DNA of 64,000 nt from Pseudomonas brassicacearum subsp. neoaurantiaca (GCF_013608025.1 NZ_VDLV01000055.1:210884-274883), one strand, 5' to 3'. Positions 17,461-27,552 are shown, numbered from the stretch's first letter. A program made the numbers and translations. The notes: generated by a model not told the origin, from the sequence alone.

Positions 17461-19836
17461 ATGAGCAGTCATCACCAAGACAAGGCGACGTTCCTCGAAC
17501 GCCTGATTTTCAACAACCGCCCGGCAGTGATCGTCATTTGCCTGCTGGTCAGCATTTTCCTGTTCTGGCAGGCCACGCTGATCCGGCCGTCCACCAGCTT
17601 CGAAAAAATGATCCCCCTCGAGCACCCTTTCATCGAGAAGATGCTCGAACACCGCAACGACCTGGCGAACCTGGGCAACACGGTGCGGATTTCCGTGGAA
17701 GCCACCGATGGCGACATCTTCTCCAAGGATTACATGGAGACCCTGCGCCAGATCCACGATGAAGTCTTCTATATCCCGGGTGTCGACCGTTCCGGGCTCA
17801 AGTCGCTGTGGAGCCCGAGCGTGCGCTGGACCGAGGTGACGGAGGAGGGCTTTGCCGGCGGCGAGGTGATTCCCCAGAGCTACGACGGCTCGGCCGACAG
17901 CCTCGACCTGTTGCGCAACAACGTGCTCAAGTCCGGCCAGGTCGGGCGCCTGGTGGCGAACGATTTCAAATCGAGCATCGTCGACATTCCGCTGCTGGAG
18001 TCCTACCCGGACCCGCAGGACCAGGGCAAGTTGCTCGCCCTGGACTACCGCAAGTTTTCCCATGAACTTGAAGACAAGATTCGCAACAAGTTCGAAGCGC
18101 AGAACCCGAACGTGCAGATCCACATCGTCGGTTTCGCCAAGAAAGTCGGTGACCTGATCGACGGCCTGGTCATGGTGGTGATGTTCTTCGGCGTGGCCTT
18201 CGTGATTACGCTGATCCTGCTGTACTGGTTCACCAACTGCATGCGCAGCACCGTCGCCGTGTTGAGCACCACCCTGGTGGCGGTGGTCTGGCAATTGGGG
18301 CTGATGCACGCGGCGGGGTTTGGCCTGGACCCTTACTCGATGCTGGTGCCGTTCCTGATCTTTGCCATCGGAATCTCCCATGGCGTGCAAAAAATCAACG
18401 GCATCGCCTTGCAATCCAGCGAGGCGGACAACGCCCTGACCGCAGCCCGGCGCACGTTCCGCCAGTTGTTCCTGCCGGGCATGATCGCGATCCTGGCCGA
18501 CGCCGTCGGCTTCATCACCTTGTTGATCATCGATATCGGCGTGATCCGCGAACTCGCCATCGGTGCCTCCATCGGCGTGGCGGTCATCGTGTTCACCAAC
18601 CTGATCCTGCTGCCGGTGGCGATCTCCTACGTCGGCATCAGCAAACGGGCGGTCGAGCGCAGCAAGAAAGACGCGACCCGCGAGCATCCGTTCTGGCGCA
18701 CATTGTCGAACTTCGCCAGCGCCAAGGTCGCGCCGGTGTCGATTGCCCTGGCCGTGGTCGCGTTTGGCGGCGGCCTCTGGTACAGCCAGAACCTGAAGAT
18801 CGGCGACCTCGACCAGGGTGCGCCGGAGCTGCGCCCGGACTCGCGCTACAACCAGGACAACAATTTCATCATCAGCAACTATTCCACCAGCTCCGACGTA
18901 CTGGTGGTGATGGTCAAGACCAAGGCCGAAGGCTGCTCGCGCTATGAAGCCATGGCGCCCATCGACGAGCTGATGTGGAAGATGCAGAACACCGAGGGCG
19001 TGCAGTCGGCGATTTCCCTGGTGACCGTGTCCAAGCAGATGATCAAGGGCATGAACGAGGGCAACCTGAAATGGGAAACCCTGTCGCGCAACCCTGACGT
19101 GCTCAACAGTTCCATTGCCCGGGCCGATGGCCTGTACAACAACAGCTGTTCGCTCGCACCGGTGCTGGTGTTCCTCAACGATCACAAGGCCGAGACCCTG
19201 GACCGCGCGGTGAAGGCAGTGCAGGATTTTGCCAAGGACAACAACCGCGACGGCCTGGAGTTCATCCTCGCCGCCGGTAACGCCGGCATCGAGGCGGCGA
19301 CCAACGAAGTGATCAAGGAATCGGAGCTGATTATCCTGATCCTGGTGTACGTCTGCGTGGCGACCATGTGCATGATCACCTTCCGTTCCTGGGCGGCGAC
19401 GCTGTGCATCGTGCTGCCGCTGGTGCTGACGTCGGTGCTGGGCAATGCCCTGATGGCGTTCATGGGCATCGGCGTGAAGGTCGCGACCCTGCCGGTGGTT
19501 GCGCTGGGGGTGGGGATTGGCGTGGACTATGGCATTTACATCTATAGCCGCCTGGAAAGTTTCCTGCGGGCCGGTTTGCCGCTGCAGGAAGCTTATTACC
19601 AGACGCTGAAATCCACGGGCAAAGCGGTGCTGTTCACCGGCCTGTGCCTGGCGATCGGCGTATGCACCTGGATCTTCTCGGCCATCAAGTTCCAGGCGGA
19701 CATGGGCTTGATGCTGACGTTCATGCTGCTGTGGAACATGTTCGGCGCGCTGTGGCTGCTACCGGCGCTGGCGCGGTTCCTGATCAAGCCTGAGAAGCTG
19801 GCGGGGCAGAAGGGCAACTCATTGTTTGCCCATTGA
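17461..19836 (+). CDS. RND-superfamily (MMPL) transporter
   Basis: A 791-residue inner-membrane protein of the hydrophobe/MMPL branch of the RND superfamily. One membrane helix near residue 25 is followed by a periplasmic loop, then a group of five helices around residues 235-400, a second single helix near 425, a second loop, and a last group of helices near 620-780. Signature segments include VVALGVGIGVDYGIYIYSR, where the Asp would be the proton-relay acid, and the matching LVPFLIFAIGISHGVQ in the first half. It probably exports or moves a hydrophobic molecule with the YCF48-like protein; the substrate is unknown. Confidence 0.88.
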   Translation: MSSHHQDKATFLERLIFNNRPAVIVICLLVSIFLFWQATLIRPSTSFEKMIPLEHPFIEKMLEHRNDLANLGNTVRISVEATDGDIFSKDYMETLRQIHDEVFYIPGVDRSGLKSLWSPSVRWTEVTEEGFAGGEVIPQSYDGSADSLDLLRNNVLKSGQVGRLVANDFKSSIVDIPLLESYPDPQDQGKLLALDYRKFSHELEDKIRNKFEAQNPNVQIHIVGFAKKVGDLIDGLVMVVMFFGVAFVITLILLYWFTNCMRSTVAVLSTTLVAVVWQLGLMHAAGFGLDPYSMLVPFLIFAIGISHGVQKINGIALQSSEADNALTAARRTFRQLFLPGMIAILADAVGFITLLIIDIGVIRELAIGASIGVAVIVFTNLILLPVAISYVGISKRAVERSKKDATREHPFWRTLSNFASAKVAPVSIALAVVAFGGGLWYSQNLKIGDLDQGAPELRPDSRYNQDNNFIISNYSTSSDVLVVMVKTKAEGCSRYEAMAPIDELMWKMQNTEGVQSAISLVTVSKQMIKGMNEGNLKWETLSRNPDVLNSSIARADGLYNNSCSLAPVLVFLNDHKAETLDRAVKAVQDFAKDNNRDGLEFILAAGNAGIEAATNEVIKESELIILILVYVCVATMCMITFRSWAATLCIVLPLVLTSVLGNALMAFMGIGVKVATLPVVALGVGIGVDYGIYIYSRLESFLRAGLPLQEAYYQTLKSTGKAVLFTGLCLAIGVCTWIFSAIKFQADMGLMLTFMLLWNMFGALWLLPALARFLIKPEKLAGQKGNSLFAH

Positions 19837-19860
19837 TGTGGCGTTCTCCCGAGAATCAAA

Positions 19861-19952
19861 GGTAGGAGCGAGCCTGCTCGCGAAAGCGATGTGACAGTCA
19901 ATGAAGATGTTGAATGTCCGTCCGCCATCGCGAGCAAGCTCGCTCCCACGGG
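19861..19952. repeat. REPIN, type B pair
   Basis: Inverted type B repeats enclosing about 45 bp, between the MMPL gene and the convergent large toxin-like gene. Confidence 0.88.
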
Positions 19953-20009
19953 TTTTCTGGTGCTCAGCTGCTGATCACTCCAGCCCAATCACACCGCCTG
20001 ATTGAAAGA

Positions 20010-23000
20010 TCAAGGCGCCAACGGCAAGAACTTGTCGCGCGCCAAGGCTGGGCCAATCTGCCCACGATGCACGTTCACTACCGCGTAGGGACTATCCGCC
20101 TTGGCGAGCAGCGAATGGTAATGCTCCCGGCGCTGTTCCTTGGATTTCAGGTGCGCGACGCTGTAGGCGGCTTTCGGCGTCTCGGCCGTTTCGTAGTGGA
20201 AATGCGCATACCAGAGCGGAGAACCGTCGCGGTCGTTGATGGCGTATTCCTGGAGGAAATCCTTGCGGGTGCCTTTCAAGGCCTTGCGTCCGCCCAGCCG
20301 TGCAACTTGTATCAGTTTTTTCTCGAACAGGTACCTGAGGTTGCCGTCAGTCGGCGGCAATTGCAGGCTCAATTGGGTACGCAGGGCGCTGCCCTTGTTG
20401 GTCAACTCGGAAATGGCATCCGACAGTTGCGTGATCAACGTCTCGTCTGCGGGCCTGCGCGGTGTTTGTGACGCCGCGAAAGCCCTGTCGAGTTCTTCGT
20501 TGAGCGTGCGGTAGCGACTCGCCTCATTGTTCATGATTTCCTCGATTTCCTGAGGATGCTGGCAATGCTGTCTATAGCGTTCAGCCCGGCGCAAGCGCTC
20601 AGCCAATTCACCGAGCAGTTCGCGCGCATCGCGCTTGATCGCATTGAGGGCACGGGTCGTTGGCACAGGAGCCGGTCGTTGCACCTCGATGACGTCCCAG
20701 ACGTCTTCGTGGCGCGAATAGGTGGCGATGAGTTCGTTGTCCACTTCGGAGCGCAGTTCGACGACTTCGATCGGCAGGGTGGTACCGGCCGGCTTGAGGT
20801 CACCGATCAGGACACCGCTGCGGCGGGTCTTGATGACTTTTTTCTGCGCCCGCCCCGCAGTCGTCTTGGAACGTCTTGGCGGCTGTTTGCTCGGGGCTGG
20901 CTCGGGTTTGACTTGCGCCGCCAATTTTCCAGAAACCTCTTCGTAGAGACTCTTGACCACTCCGATCATTCTGTCGAAATAAGATTCGCGGATGTCTTCG
21001 GCATACAGGGTTTTCATCCCTTCTAGCGCATCCAAGGCCCCACCGTAGTGCTCGGTCAGACTTTCCAGTACTTGCAGCTGTTCCGATGGTGACAAGTCAT
21101 ACATGCTCAATTCGGCATGGGTGCGCACATGCTTTCCCAAGGGTTTGACAATGCGCAACAGGCTGTCGGACAGATCAGTTGAGCGATGTTTTATCGCGAG
21201 CATTGGAAGCGTCGCCAACTGCAGGCCCTTGGTGCCCGTTGCACTGACTTCATCGAGTGGGCGGTCTTTGGTCAGGCGTTCGTACACCTGGGCGCCCACA
21301 GGGTCCAGGTTCAATAGGTTGTCCAGGAGCTTGTCATTGAGCTCCAACCAATGGATTTTGCGATCATTGATGTCGCTGACCGCATTGATGAAATTGAAAT
21401 AAGCCTCGGGGTCCCAGAGGAAGGCACCCACCGCCGAAGCCTTCTCTTGGAATTGAGGGTAGGCCGTATTGATGGCGGCATAGTCCATGTCGGCGATGAC
21501 GAATGCCTTTCGCGCGTTGTTGATGATGTTTTCCATCAGTCTGCGAAGGATATCGGACGGTAACTCGATGCCTAGCCTGGCGCGCTCGGGCGCGCTGTCC
21601 AACAGTTTCAGATAGTTGTTGGTCTGCTCGTTAAGCAGGTCGTAAAACACCTTGCGTTTCGGCGCGCGCTGCTCCTCGGTATAGGTGCTTGAGTCTTGGA
21701 GTCTTTCCATCACGCTTTGGGCAACGTCCAGGGCTTTTTGCCGTTCGGTCTCCTGCGCCGTGATGGTTTGAATTTCGTTGTTCAATTCGCGCGTTCTTTC
21801 CATGTTGACGCGCCGCTGTTCGGCGATGCGTCTGGGGGGCATCCCTCCTCGCAAACGCAGGCGCAGGTCCAGGGTCCAGTTGCCTTGATTATCCGTCTGC
21901 AACAGCGGCCCCCTGTGTGACGGGGCAAGCGGGTCGATGATCATCACGCAGTCCTGCGATTCGAGGTCGATTCGATACAGGCGGCCTTCTATCAGTGCGT
22001 GCCAACCGTTATCAATCACATACAACCCCTTGAACGGGCCATGCCTGATCGGGTTGGGCAGCGAGGCGGGCTGCGCCACTTGCATGTTCCGCAGTTGGGC
22101 ATGTTGCTCGGGTGTCAGGCGGCGCCGGGCGTTGGAAAATCTCAGATCGAGAATGGCTGCCGGGGCATCGGCGCCAGGCATGGCTACGGGGCCTTCCAAC
22201 AGGGCAGGCGTTGCCGGTGCAGGCCATTGCTCCGGGATGAAGCGTGTCGCGGGGGCGCGCATCGCTTGGTTTTTGATTGATGTCGAAAAGGCAGGGAGAG
22301 AGGGCTCGCGAAGGGAAGGAACCTGGCTCACCAGCAGGGCAAGGTTAATCAGCAAATCGACCGCGGCCAATTCCCGCGTCGCCGGGTCGTCGCTGTTCAG
22401 CGCCGGAAAGTCCTGGATGGCGCTGGCCATGAGGTTCAATAGCCACACGCTGGCCATGGCTGGACCGCGCAACAACGGGAACAGCAACGTGTTGAACAGC
22501 AAGCTGCCGCCCTGGAGGAAGACTGCCCAGCGGCTCTCGCTGTTGGAAACCGACTGTCGGTCGGCCTGGGTCACCAGGGCCTGGGCATTGCAACCGTAGA
22601 GATATTCCATCAGCTTGCCGTTGCGCAGGTATTGCACCAGTTCATCGTCGCCGCCGTCGATGGCGAGCGTGGCCGGGGCGGGTTTCTCGGGCACGCTGAA
22701 TTCGTCGCTCTGGAAAAAGTGCACAACGTGGGGTTCGGCGAAGCCGCCATTGGCATAGACCGGGCGAGCATTGTCGGCCATCCAGGTCAGGATGCTGTCC
22801 TGCAAATCGCCGCTGGTGGCGACCGACTGCAACAGAGCCTGTCGCGTGGGGAACTCCAGCAATACAGGCGTATACAGCGGGCGATACAGCACGTGAGGAC
22901 CGTTTGCGGCGTCGTGCGTCTCGACAATGAACATGTTTGTCGCGACGTCGGGTCTGGCCTGTGGCTTGCGCAGGAAGGCCAAGTGGCGAATCACCACGGC

Positions 23001-24695
23001 ACGGCCATCAATCCGCTGGCCGTCGACGTCGGGTTGAAGAACAGCCTCTATCAGGCCGAGCCCTTGGCGGGTCATTCCGTTTTTGTTGTCGAGCATGTTT
23101 TGCAGCGCTTCGAGCCGGAGCTGCGCCGCAATCTGCTCGGCGAACATGCGTCGATTGTTTTGCGCGTATGGCAAATCGCTCAACAGTGCCTCATGCAGGT
23201 AGCGGGGATACGTCGTGCCGATGTCCACCTGCTCGACCAGCCCGCCCCGGCGGCTGATGAAGTCTGCCGTCAACCACGATGGCAATGCCAGACCTTGGCG
23301 ATGGCTGAGCGTCACATGTCCACTGAGACGCGAGACGAGATTATCAATCGCCAGTTGGGTCAGGCTCATGGTCCTTTTTTCGCTGATGCCAACGGCGCCG
23401 GGATACCCGGCCGAGACGGTGAACGTCAGTTCCACGTCGTTGGGGTGAAACTGGCGGGGCGGGGCCTGGCTCGAACTGCTTTCATTGGCTTTTTCCATCT
23501 GCACGAGCAATGCGTCAGCGGTGAAAGTCCTGATGTCATCGATAGGGCGCCAGTCTTGGCCACGTTGCTTGGCGCTGGCGAGCGCGAGGCTGTATCGCTG
23601 GAAGGTTGTCCGATCGGCGAGGGATGCCCTTTCCAGCCATTCAGGTAGCAGCGGCGTGAGTTTTGTCATTGCCCCGGTGTTGAGGCGGGGCACGTCGCCC
23701 AAATAACGAGCCGGGTCGCTCAGCTCGCTGTAGAGCGCTTCCAGGTTTTGCAGGCCAATCTGGGAGGGAAGTTCTATCGCCTCGACGTCCGCCAATTGTT
23801 GTTCCAGGATCATGGCGGCCTGGGTGTCGAAGGCATTGCCATCGATCTCGTAGCGTTGGCAGCTTACGGTGTCGACGACGTAACGCTTGGCTATCAACGC
23901 GCCCCAGTGGCGGTTGAAAGCCTCCATCGAATCGAAGGCCTGCACGGCGCTGCCGGGGCTGCAAAGCAGAATGACGAGCCCGGACGGGGTGTAATGAAGC
24001 AACAGTATCTCGCAGCTGGGCAGTTCGGTACGGGACATGCCCTGGGTGACCATGCTTTTCAGGCTGTAGGCATACACCGGTGAAAGGTTCTGGCTGAAGC
24101 GTTGGTCGCGGTCTGGCCAGCGGACGATCTGGTCAAGGGCTTCGCGTGCCGGTTCAGGCAGTCTCGGTTGGCGTAGTCCTTGGACATGCAGCCCGTTCTT
24201 GAGCGTATCGCTGAGCCATTGCCAGCGATTGGTGCGGGCGACCGCGTGCGTTTGGGCGCCGTTGTCGATGTCCATGTTCCAATGGCGAGCCAGTGCATCA
24301 GCGAGGCCGATCGGTACCGTCCAGGGTAGCTCCGCCAACAGTTTTCCAATGACGGCCATATCCAGGCCGCCGGTGGCTGGTTGGAGACGGTGTGGCGGGG
24401 TGTCGGAAAGATAACATTGAGCATTCCCGTTTGATCCCAGTTCCACGGGCGTACCGTGGGCCAGGTAATCAAGCACCAGGGGCATGAACGGTTGGAAGCG
24501 CCAGGCAGGCGTGTCGGTACCCGGGCATGCCAGTTGGGTCTTGGACAGGTCGAGGGTCAACGAGGGGTATCTTGCCTTGATGGCCTGTTCAAGCATGTCG
24601 TGTACGGCTTGCTCGAACGTGGGGCGGCCGGCGAATTGCTGGCTGACGTTTCGCACAAGCGCGCGGGGATTGTCAGCCTGGGAGAGCGAGGTCAT
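20010..24695 (-). CDS. Giant DUF6543/dermonecrotic-toxin-like protein
   Basis: A 1561-residue protein of a large Pseudomonas family that I associate with DUF6543 (dermonecrotic toxin N-terminal-like); function not shown. The N-terminal part (FEQAVHDMLEQAIKARYP) and the C-terminal part (KDFLQEYAINDRDGSPLWYAHFHY, then AAYSVAHLKSKEQR) are the segments I recognise. A hydrophobic stretch lies near residues 720-790 (GGSLLFNTLLFPLLRGPAMA). A Lys/Arg-rich linker (KQPPRRSKTTAGRAQKKVIKTRR) is near residue 1320. Several coiled-coil-like helices follow residue 1030. There is no signal peptide. The start at 24695 is preceded by AAGGA; a longer frame to 24842 would enter the GntR gene. No immunity, chaperone or secretion gene adjoins it. 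Confidence 0.7.
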   Translation of the reverse strand: MTSLSQADNPRALVRNVSQQFAGRPTFEQAVHDMLEQAIKARYPSLTLDLSKTQLACPGTDTPAWRFQPFMPLVLDYLAHGTPVELGSNGNAQCYLSDTPPHRLQPATGGLDMAVIGKLLAELPWTVPIGLADALARHWNMDIDNGAQTHAVARTNRWQWLSDTLKNGLHVQGLRQPRLPEPAREALDQIVRWPDRDQRFSQNLSPVYAYSLKSMVTQGMSRTELPSCEILLLHYTPSGLVILLCSPGSAVQAFDSMEAFNRHWGALIAKRYVVDTVSCQRYEIDGNAFDTQAAMILEQQLADVEAIELPSQIGLQNLEALYSELSDPARYLGDVPRLNTGAMTKLTPLLPEWLERASLADRTTFQRYSLALASAKQRGQDWRPIDDIRTFTADALLVQMEKANESSSSQAPPRQFHPNDVELTFTVSAGYPGAVGISEKRTMSLTQLAIDNLVSRLSGHVTLSHRQGLALPSWLTADFISRRGGLVEQVDIGTTYPRYLHEALLSDLPYAQNNRRMFAEQIAAQLRLEALQNMLDNKNGMTRQGLGLIEAVLQPDVDGQRIDGRAVVIRHLAFLRKPQARPDVATNMFIVETHDAANGPHVLYRPLYTPVLLEFPTRQALLQSVATSGDLQDSILTWMADNARPVYANGGFAEPHVVHFFQSDEFSVPEKPAPATLAIDGGDDELVQYLRNGKLMEYLYGCNAQALVTQADRQSVSNSESRWAVFLQGGSLLFNTLLFPLLRGPAMASVWLLNLMASAIQDFPALNSDDPATRELAAVDLLINLALLVSQVPSLREPSLPAFSTSIKNQAMRAPATRFIPEQWPAPATPALLEGPVAMPGADAPAAILDLRFSNARRRLTPEQHAQLRNMQVAQPASLPNPIRHGPFKGLYVIDNGWHALIEGRLYRIDLESQDCVMIIDPLAPSHRGPLLQTDNQGNWTLDLRLRLRGGMPPRRIAEQRRVNMERTRELNNEIQTITAQETERQKALDVAQSVMERLQDSSTYTEEQRAPKRKVFYDLLNEQTNNYLKLLDSAPERARLGIELPSDILRRLMENIINNARKAFVIADMDYAAINTAYPQFQEKASAVGAFLWDPEAYFNFINAVSDINDRKIHWLELNDKLLDNLLNLDPVGAQVYERLTKDRPLDEVSATGTKGLQLATLPMLAIKHRSTDLSDSLLRIVKPLGKHVRTHAELSMYDLSPSEQLQVLESLTEHYGGALDALEGMKTLYAEDIRESYFDRMIGVVKSLYEEVSGKLAAQVKPEPAPSKQPPRRSKTTAGRAQKKVIKTRRSGVLIGDLKPAGTTLPIEVVELRSEVDNELIATYSRHEDVWDVIEVQRPAPVPTTRALNAIKRDARELLGELAERLRRAERYRQHCQHPQEIEEIMNNEASRYRTLNEELDRAFAASQTPRRPADETLITQLSDAISELTNKGSALRTQLSLQLPPTDGNLRYLFEKKLIQVARLGGRKALKGTRKDFLQEYAINDRDGSPLWYAHFHYETAETPKAAYSVAHLKSKEQRREHYHSLLAKADSPYAVVNVHRGQIGPALARDKFLPLAP

Positions 24696-24807
24696 GAGAA
24701 TTCCTTTTCCTGGACTCAGGGTCGTCGGGATGACGACGAGTCCAGTATCGGGATTCAGGCCCTTTGCGTGCGGTATATAGATATCACCCGGTGCGGCGCC
24801 AGTTGTG

Positions 24808-25533
24808 TCAGGCCGGGTCGGGATCGCTGCCCAGCACCACATTCAGCGCGCTGCGGGCGTCGTCGAGTTGGACCAGCGTGGCATGGCGCGCGCCGAGGGC
24901 GTCGCGGTTCTCGATGGCGGTGAGGATCGCCTTGTGCCGCGGCATCGCCAGCTCATGCAGGTTGGGCCGCTGGTTGGAGTGCTTGAGGGCTTCGGCGATC
25001 GCCACCGACAACATGTTGCAGAGGTTGGCGAGCAGGTCGTTGTGGGTCGCGTCGGCGATGCGGCTGTGGAAATCCAGGTCCGGCTGCAACAGGGCTTCGG
25101 GTGTCGGGGCGGCTTCCATGCGCTGGTAGGCTTCGTTGATGGAGGCGATGTCTTCGTCGGTGGCGAGTTGGGCGGCGAGGGCAGCCGCGGCCGGCTCGAT
25201 GATGCTGCGCACGCTGGTCAGCAGGCCGAAGAATTCGTTCTGCGGGCTGCTCTGCATCAGCCAGTGCAGGACGTCCGGGTCGAGCATGTGCCATTCCCGA
25301 CGGGCCTTGACCACCGTGCCCACGCGAGGACGCGAATAGACCAGGCCCTTGGCGACCAGCACTCGCGTGGCTTCGCGCAGCACCGGGCGACTGACCGCGT
25401 ACTCTTCGCATAACAAGGCTTCGGCGGGCAGTTTGTCATCCGGCTTGAAGCGCCCGGAGACGATCTGCATACCCAGTTCCTGGACGATGCGCGCGTGCAT
25501 GCTTTTACGGTCGGAAGGTTTACGGTAATCCAT
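24808..25533 (-). CDS. GntR/FadR-family transcriptional regulator
   Basis: A 241-residue regulator with an N-terminal winged helix (LPAEALLCEEYAVSRPVLREATRVL) and a C-terminal FCD ligand domain (EFFGLLTSVRSIIEPAAAALAA...DLDFHSRIADATHN...RHKAILTAI). FCD regulators usually sense sugar acids or other carboxylates. It is the first gene downstream of the dehydratase on the same strand and probably controls the pentonate cluster through the palindromes at 27553 and 27628. The start at 25533 gives the conserved MDYRKPSDRK N-terminus; an ATG at 25575 is also in frame. Confidence 0.88.
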   Translation of the reverse strand: MDYRKPSDRKSMHARIVQELGMQIVSGRFKPDDKLPAEALLCEEYAVSRPVLREATRVLVAKGLVYSRPRVGTVVKARREWHMLDPDVLHWLMQSSPQNEFFGLLTSVRSIIEPAAAALAAQLATDEDIASINEAYQRMEAAPTPEALLQPDLDFHSRIADATHNDLLANLCNMLSVAIAEALKHSNQRPNLHELAMPRHKAILTAIENRDALGARHATLVQLDDARSALNVVLGSDPDPA

Positions 25534-25629
25534 GGGACGCGGCGCGATCCTGTCGGCGAGGGGAGTGCTGCGCATGATAGCAGGCGCGGCGGATATGCAT
25601 CAGGTTGAACCCTTGGGTCTAAGAGACCT

Positions 25630-25721
25630 TGTGGCGAGGGAGCTTGCTCCCGCTGGACTGCGCAGCAGGCCCCCCTGGGCGGTCGCTGCGCAACCGAGCG
25701 GGAGCAAGCTCCCTCGCCACA
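25630..25721. repeat. REPIN, type A pair
   Basis: Inverted type A repeats between the GntR and dehydratase genes. They are followed at once by the orphan type B half at 25764. Confidence 0.88.
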
Positions 25722-25763
25722 GTCGGTGTGACAGCCAACTCTTATGTTGAATGTTCAACCGCC

Positions 25764-25788
25764 ATCGCGAGCAGGCTCGCTCCCACAG
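25764..25788. repeat. Single type B REP half
   Basis: ATCGCGAGCAGGCTCGC followed by TCCCACAG is the right half of a type B pair. The bases before it (GTGTGACAG...TGTTGAATGTTCAACCGCC) match the interior of the type B REPIN at 19861-19952, but the expected left half is absent. Confidence 0.8.
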
Positions 25789-25802
25789 GGGGATGGGCGG
25801 GG

Positions 25803-27539
25803 TTAGTGAGAGTGACGCGGTACCTCGGCCCCACGGCAGCCCACCAGGAAGTCGAAGTCGCAGCCCTGGTCGGCTTGCAGCACGTGATCGATGTACAACT
25901 GGCGATAGCCGCCCACCAACAATTGCTGCGGTGGCGCGAGGTCGGCCAGGCGCGCGGCGAGTTCGGCGTCCGGGATGTCCAGGTGCAGGCGGCCGCTGGC
26001 GCAATCGAGTTCGATCCAGTCGCCTTCTTTCACGGCGGCCAAAGGTCCGCCGGCCGCGGCTTCCGGCGCCACATGCAAGACCACCGTACCGTAGGCGGTG
26101 CCGCTCATGCGTGCGTCGGAAATGCGCACCATATCCGTCACGCCCTGGGCCAGCAGCTTGGCCGGCAGGCCCATGTTGCCCACTTCGGCCATGCCCGGAT
26201 AACCCTTTGGCCCACAGTTCTTCATCACCAGGATCGAGTCGGCGTCCACATCGAGTTCCGGGTCGTTGATCCGCGCCTTGTATTCATCGAAGTTCTCGAA
26301 CACCACCGCACGACCACGATGCTGCATAAGCTCGGCCGTGGCGGCGGATGGCTTGAGCACCGCGCCCAACGGCGCCAGGTTGCCGCGCAATACGCAGATG
26401 CCGCCGTCGGCGCGGATCGGGTTGTCCAGGGTGCGGATGACTTCGTCCTGGCCGTAGATCGGTGCGTCCTTGGTGTTTTCGCCGAGGCTCTTGCCGTTGA
26501 CCGTCAGTGCGTTCGGGTGCGGGATCAGGTTCGCTTCGCCGAGACGACGGAGCACGGCGGGCAGACCACCGGCGTAGTAGAACTCTTCCATCAGGAAGCG
26601 CCCGGACGGCTGCAAGTCGACGATGGTCGGCATGCCGCGGCCGATGCGGGTCCAGTCGTCGAGGTCCAGCTGTACGCCAATGCGCCCGGCGATGGCCTTG
26701 AGGTGGATCACCGCGTTGGTCGAACCGCCGATGGCGGCGTTGACGCGGATGGCGTTTTCGAAGGCTTCCTTGGTCAGGATCTTCGACAGTTTCAGGTCTT
26801 CGCGGACCATTTCCACGGCGCGCATGCCGGACATATGGGCCAACACATAACGACGGGCGTCCACGGCTGGAATCGCCGCGTTGTGGGGCAGGGAAGTGCC
26901 GAGGGCTTCGGCCATGCACGCCATGGTCGACGCCGTGCCCATGGTGTTGCAGGTACCGGCCGAGCGGGACATGCCGCCCTCGGCCGCGAGGAAATCGTCG
27001 ATGGTGATGGTGCCGGCCTTGACCTGCTCGCTCAATTGCCAGACCACGGTGCCGGAGCCGATGTCCTGGCCCTTGTGCTTGCCGTTGAGCATCGGCCCGC
27101 CGGTGACGACGATGGCCGGTACGTCACAACTGGCGGCGCCCATCAGCAGCGCTGGAGTGGTCTTGTCGCAACCGGTGAGCAGCACCACGCCGTCGATCGG
27201 GTTGCCGCGAATCGCTTCTTCCACGTCCATGCTCGCCAGGTTGCGCGTCAGCATGGCGGTGGGGCGCAGGTTCGATTCACCGTTGGAGAACACCGGGAAT
27301 TCCACCGGGAAACCCCCGGCCTCGATCACGCCGCGCTTGACGTGTTCGGCGATCTGCCGGAAGTGCGCGTTGCATGGCGTCAGCTCCGACCAGGTGTTGC
27401 AAATGCCGATGATCGGCTTGCCATGGAACTGATGGTCGGCGATGCCCTGATTTTTCATCCAGCTGCGGTACATGAAGCCGTTCTTGTCGGCGGTGCCAAA
27501 CCATTGGGCCGAGCGCAGGGAGGGTTTCTTATCAGACAT
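25803..27539 (-). CDS. IlvD/Edd-family pentonate (L-arabinonate-type) dehydratase
   Basis: A 578-residue iron-sulfur dehydratase that would convert a sugar acid to its 2-keto-3-deoxy acid. Three cysteines fit the [2Fe-2S] ligands of characterised pentonate dehydratases in spacing: Cys56 (ELTPCN), Cys124 (LTGCDKT) and Cys197 (AGTCNTM). Lys126 in the same GCDKT motif is at the Mg-ligand position. Length and the linked AraD1-type and semialdehyde dehydrogenase genes favour L-arabinonate, D-xylonate or D-fuconate over dihydroxy-isovalerate (IlvD) or phosphogluconate (Edd). It is divergent from the MFS gene across a 193-bp regulatory gap. Confidence 0.88.
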   Translation of the reverse strand: MSDKKPSLRSAQWFGTADKNGFMYRSWMKNQGIADHQFHGKPIIGICNTWSELTPCNAHFRQIAEHVKRGVIEAGGFPVEFPVFSNGESNLRPTAMLTRNLASMDVEEAIRGNPIDGVVLLTGCDKTTPALLMGAASCDVPAIVVTGGPMLNGKHKGQDIGSGTVVWQLSEQVKAGTITIDDFLAAEGGMSRSAGTCNTMGTASTMACMAEALGTSLPHNAAIPAVDARRYVLAHMSGMRAVEMVREDLKLSKILTKEAFENAIRVNAAIGGSTNAVIHLKAIAGRIGVQLDLDDWTRIGRGMPTIVDLQPSGRFLMEEFYYAGGLPAVLRRLGEANLIPHPNALTVNGKSLGENTKDAPIYGQDEVIRTLDNPIRADGGICVLRGNLAPLGAVLKPSAATAELMQHRGRAVVFENFDEYKARINDPELDVDADSILVMKNCGPKGYPGMAEVGNMGLPAKLLAQGVTDMVRISDARMSGTAYGTVVLHVAPEAAAGGPLAAVKEGDWIELDCASGRLHLDIPDAELAARLADLAPPQQLLVGGYRQLYIDHVLQADQGCDFDFLVGCRGAEVPRHSH

Positions 27540-27552
27540 GATCGATTCTCTT

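Noticed and set aside
17428..19185. 585-codon antisense frame opposite the MMPL gene
   Set aside because: Shadow frame; its His/Gln/Asp-rich translation mirrors membrane-protein codons.
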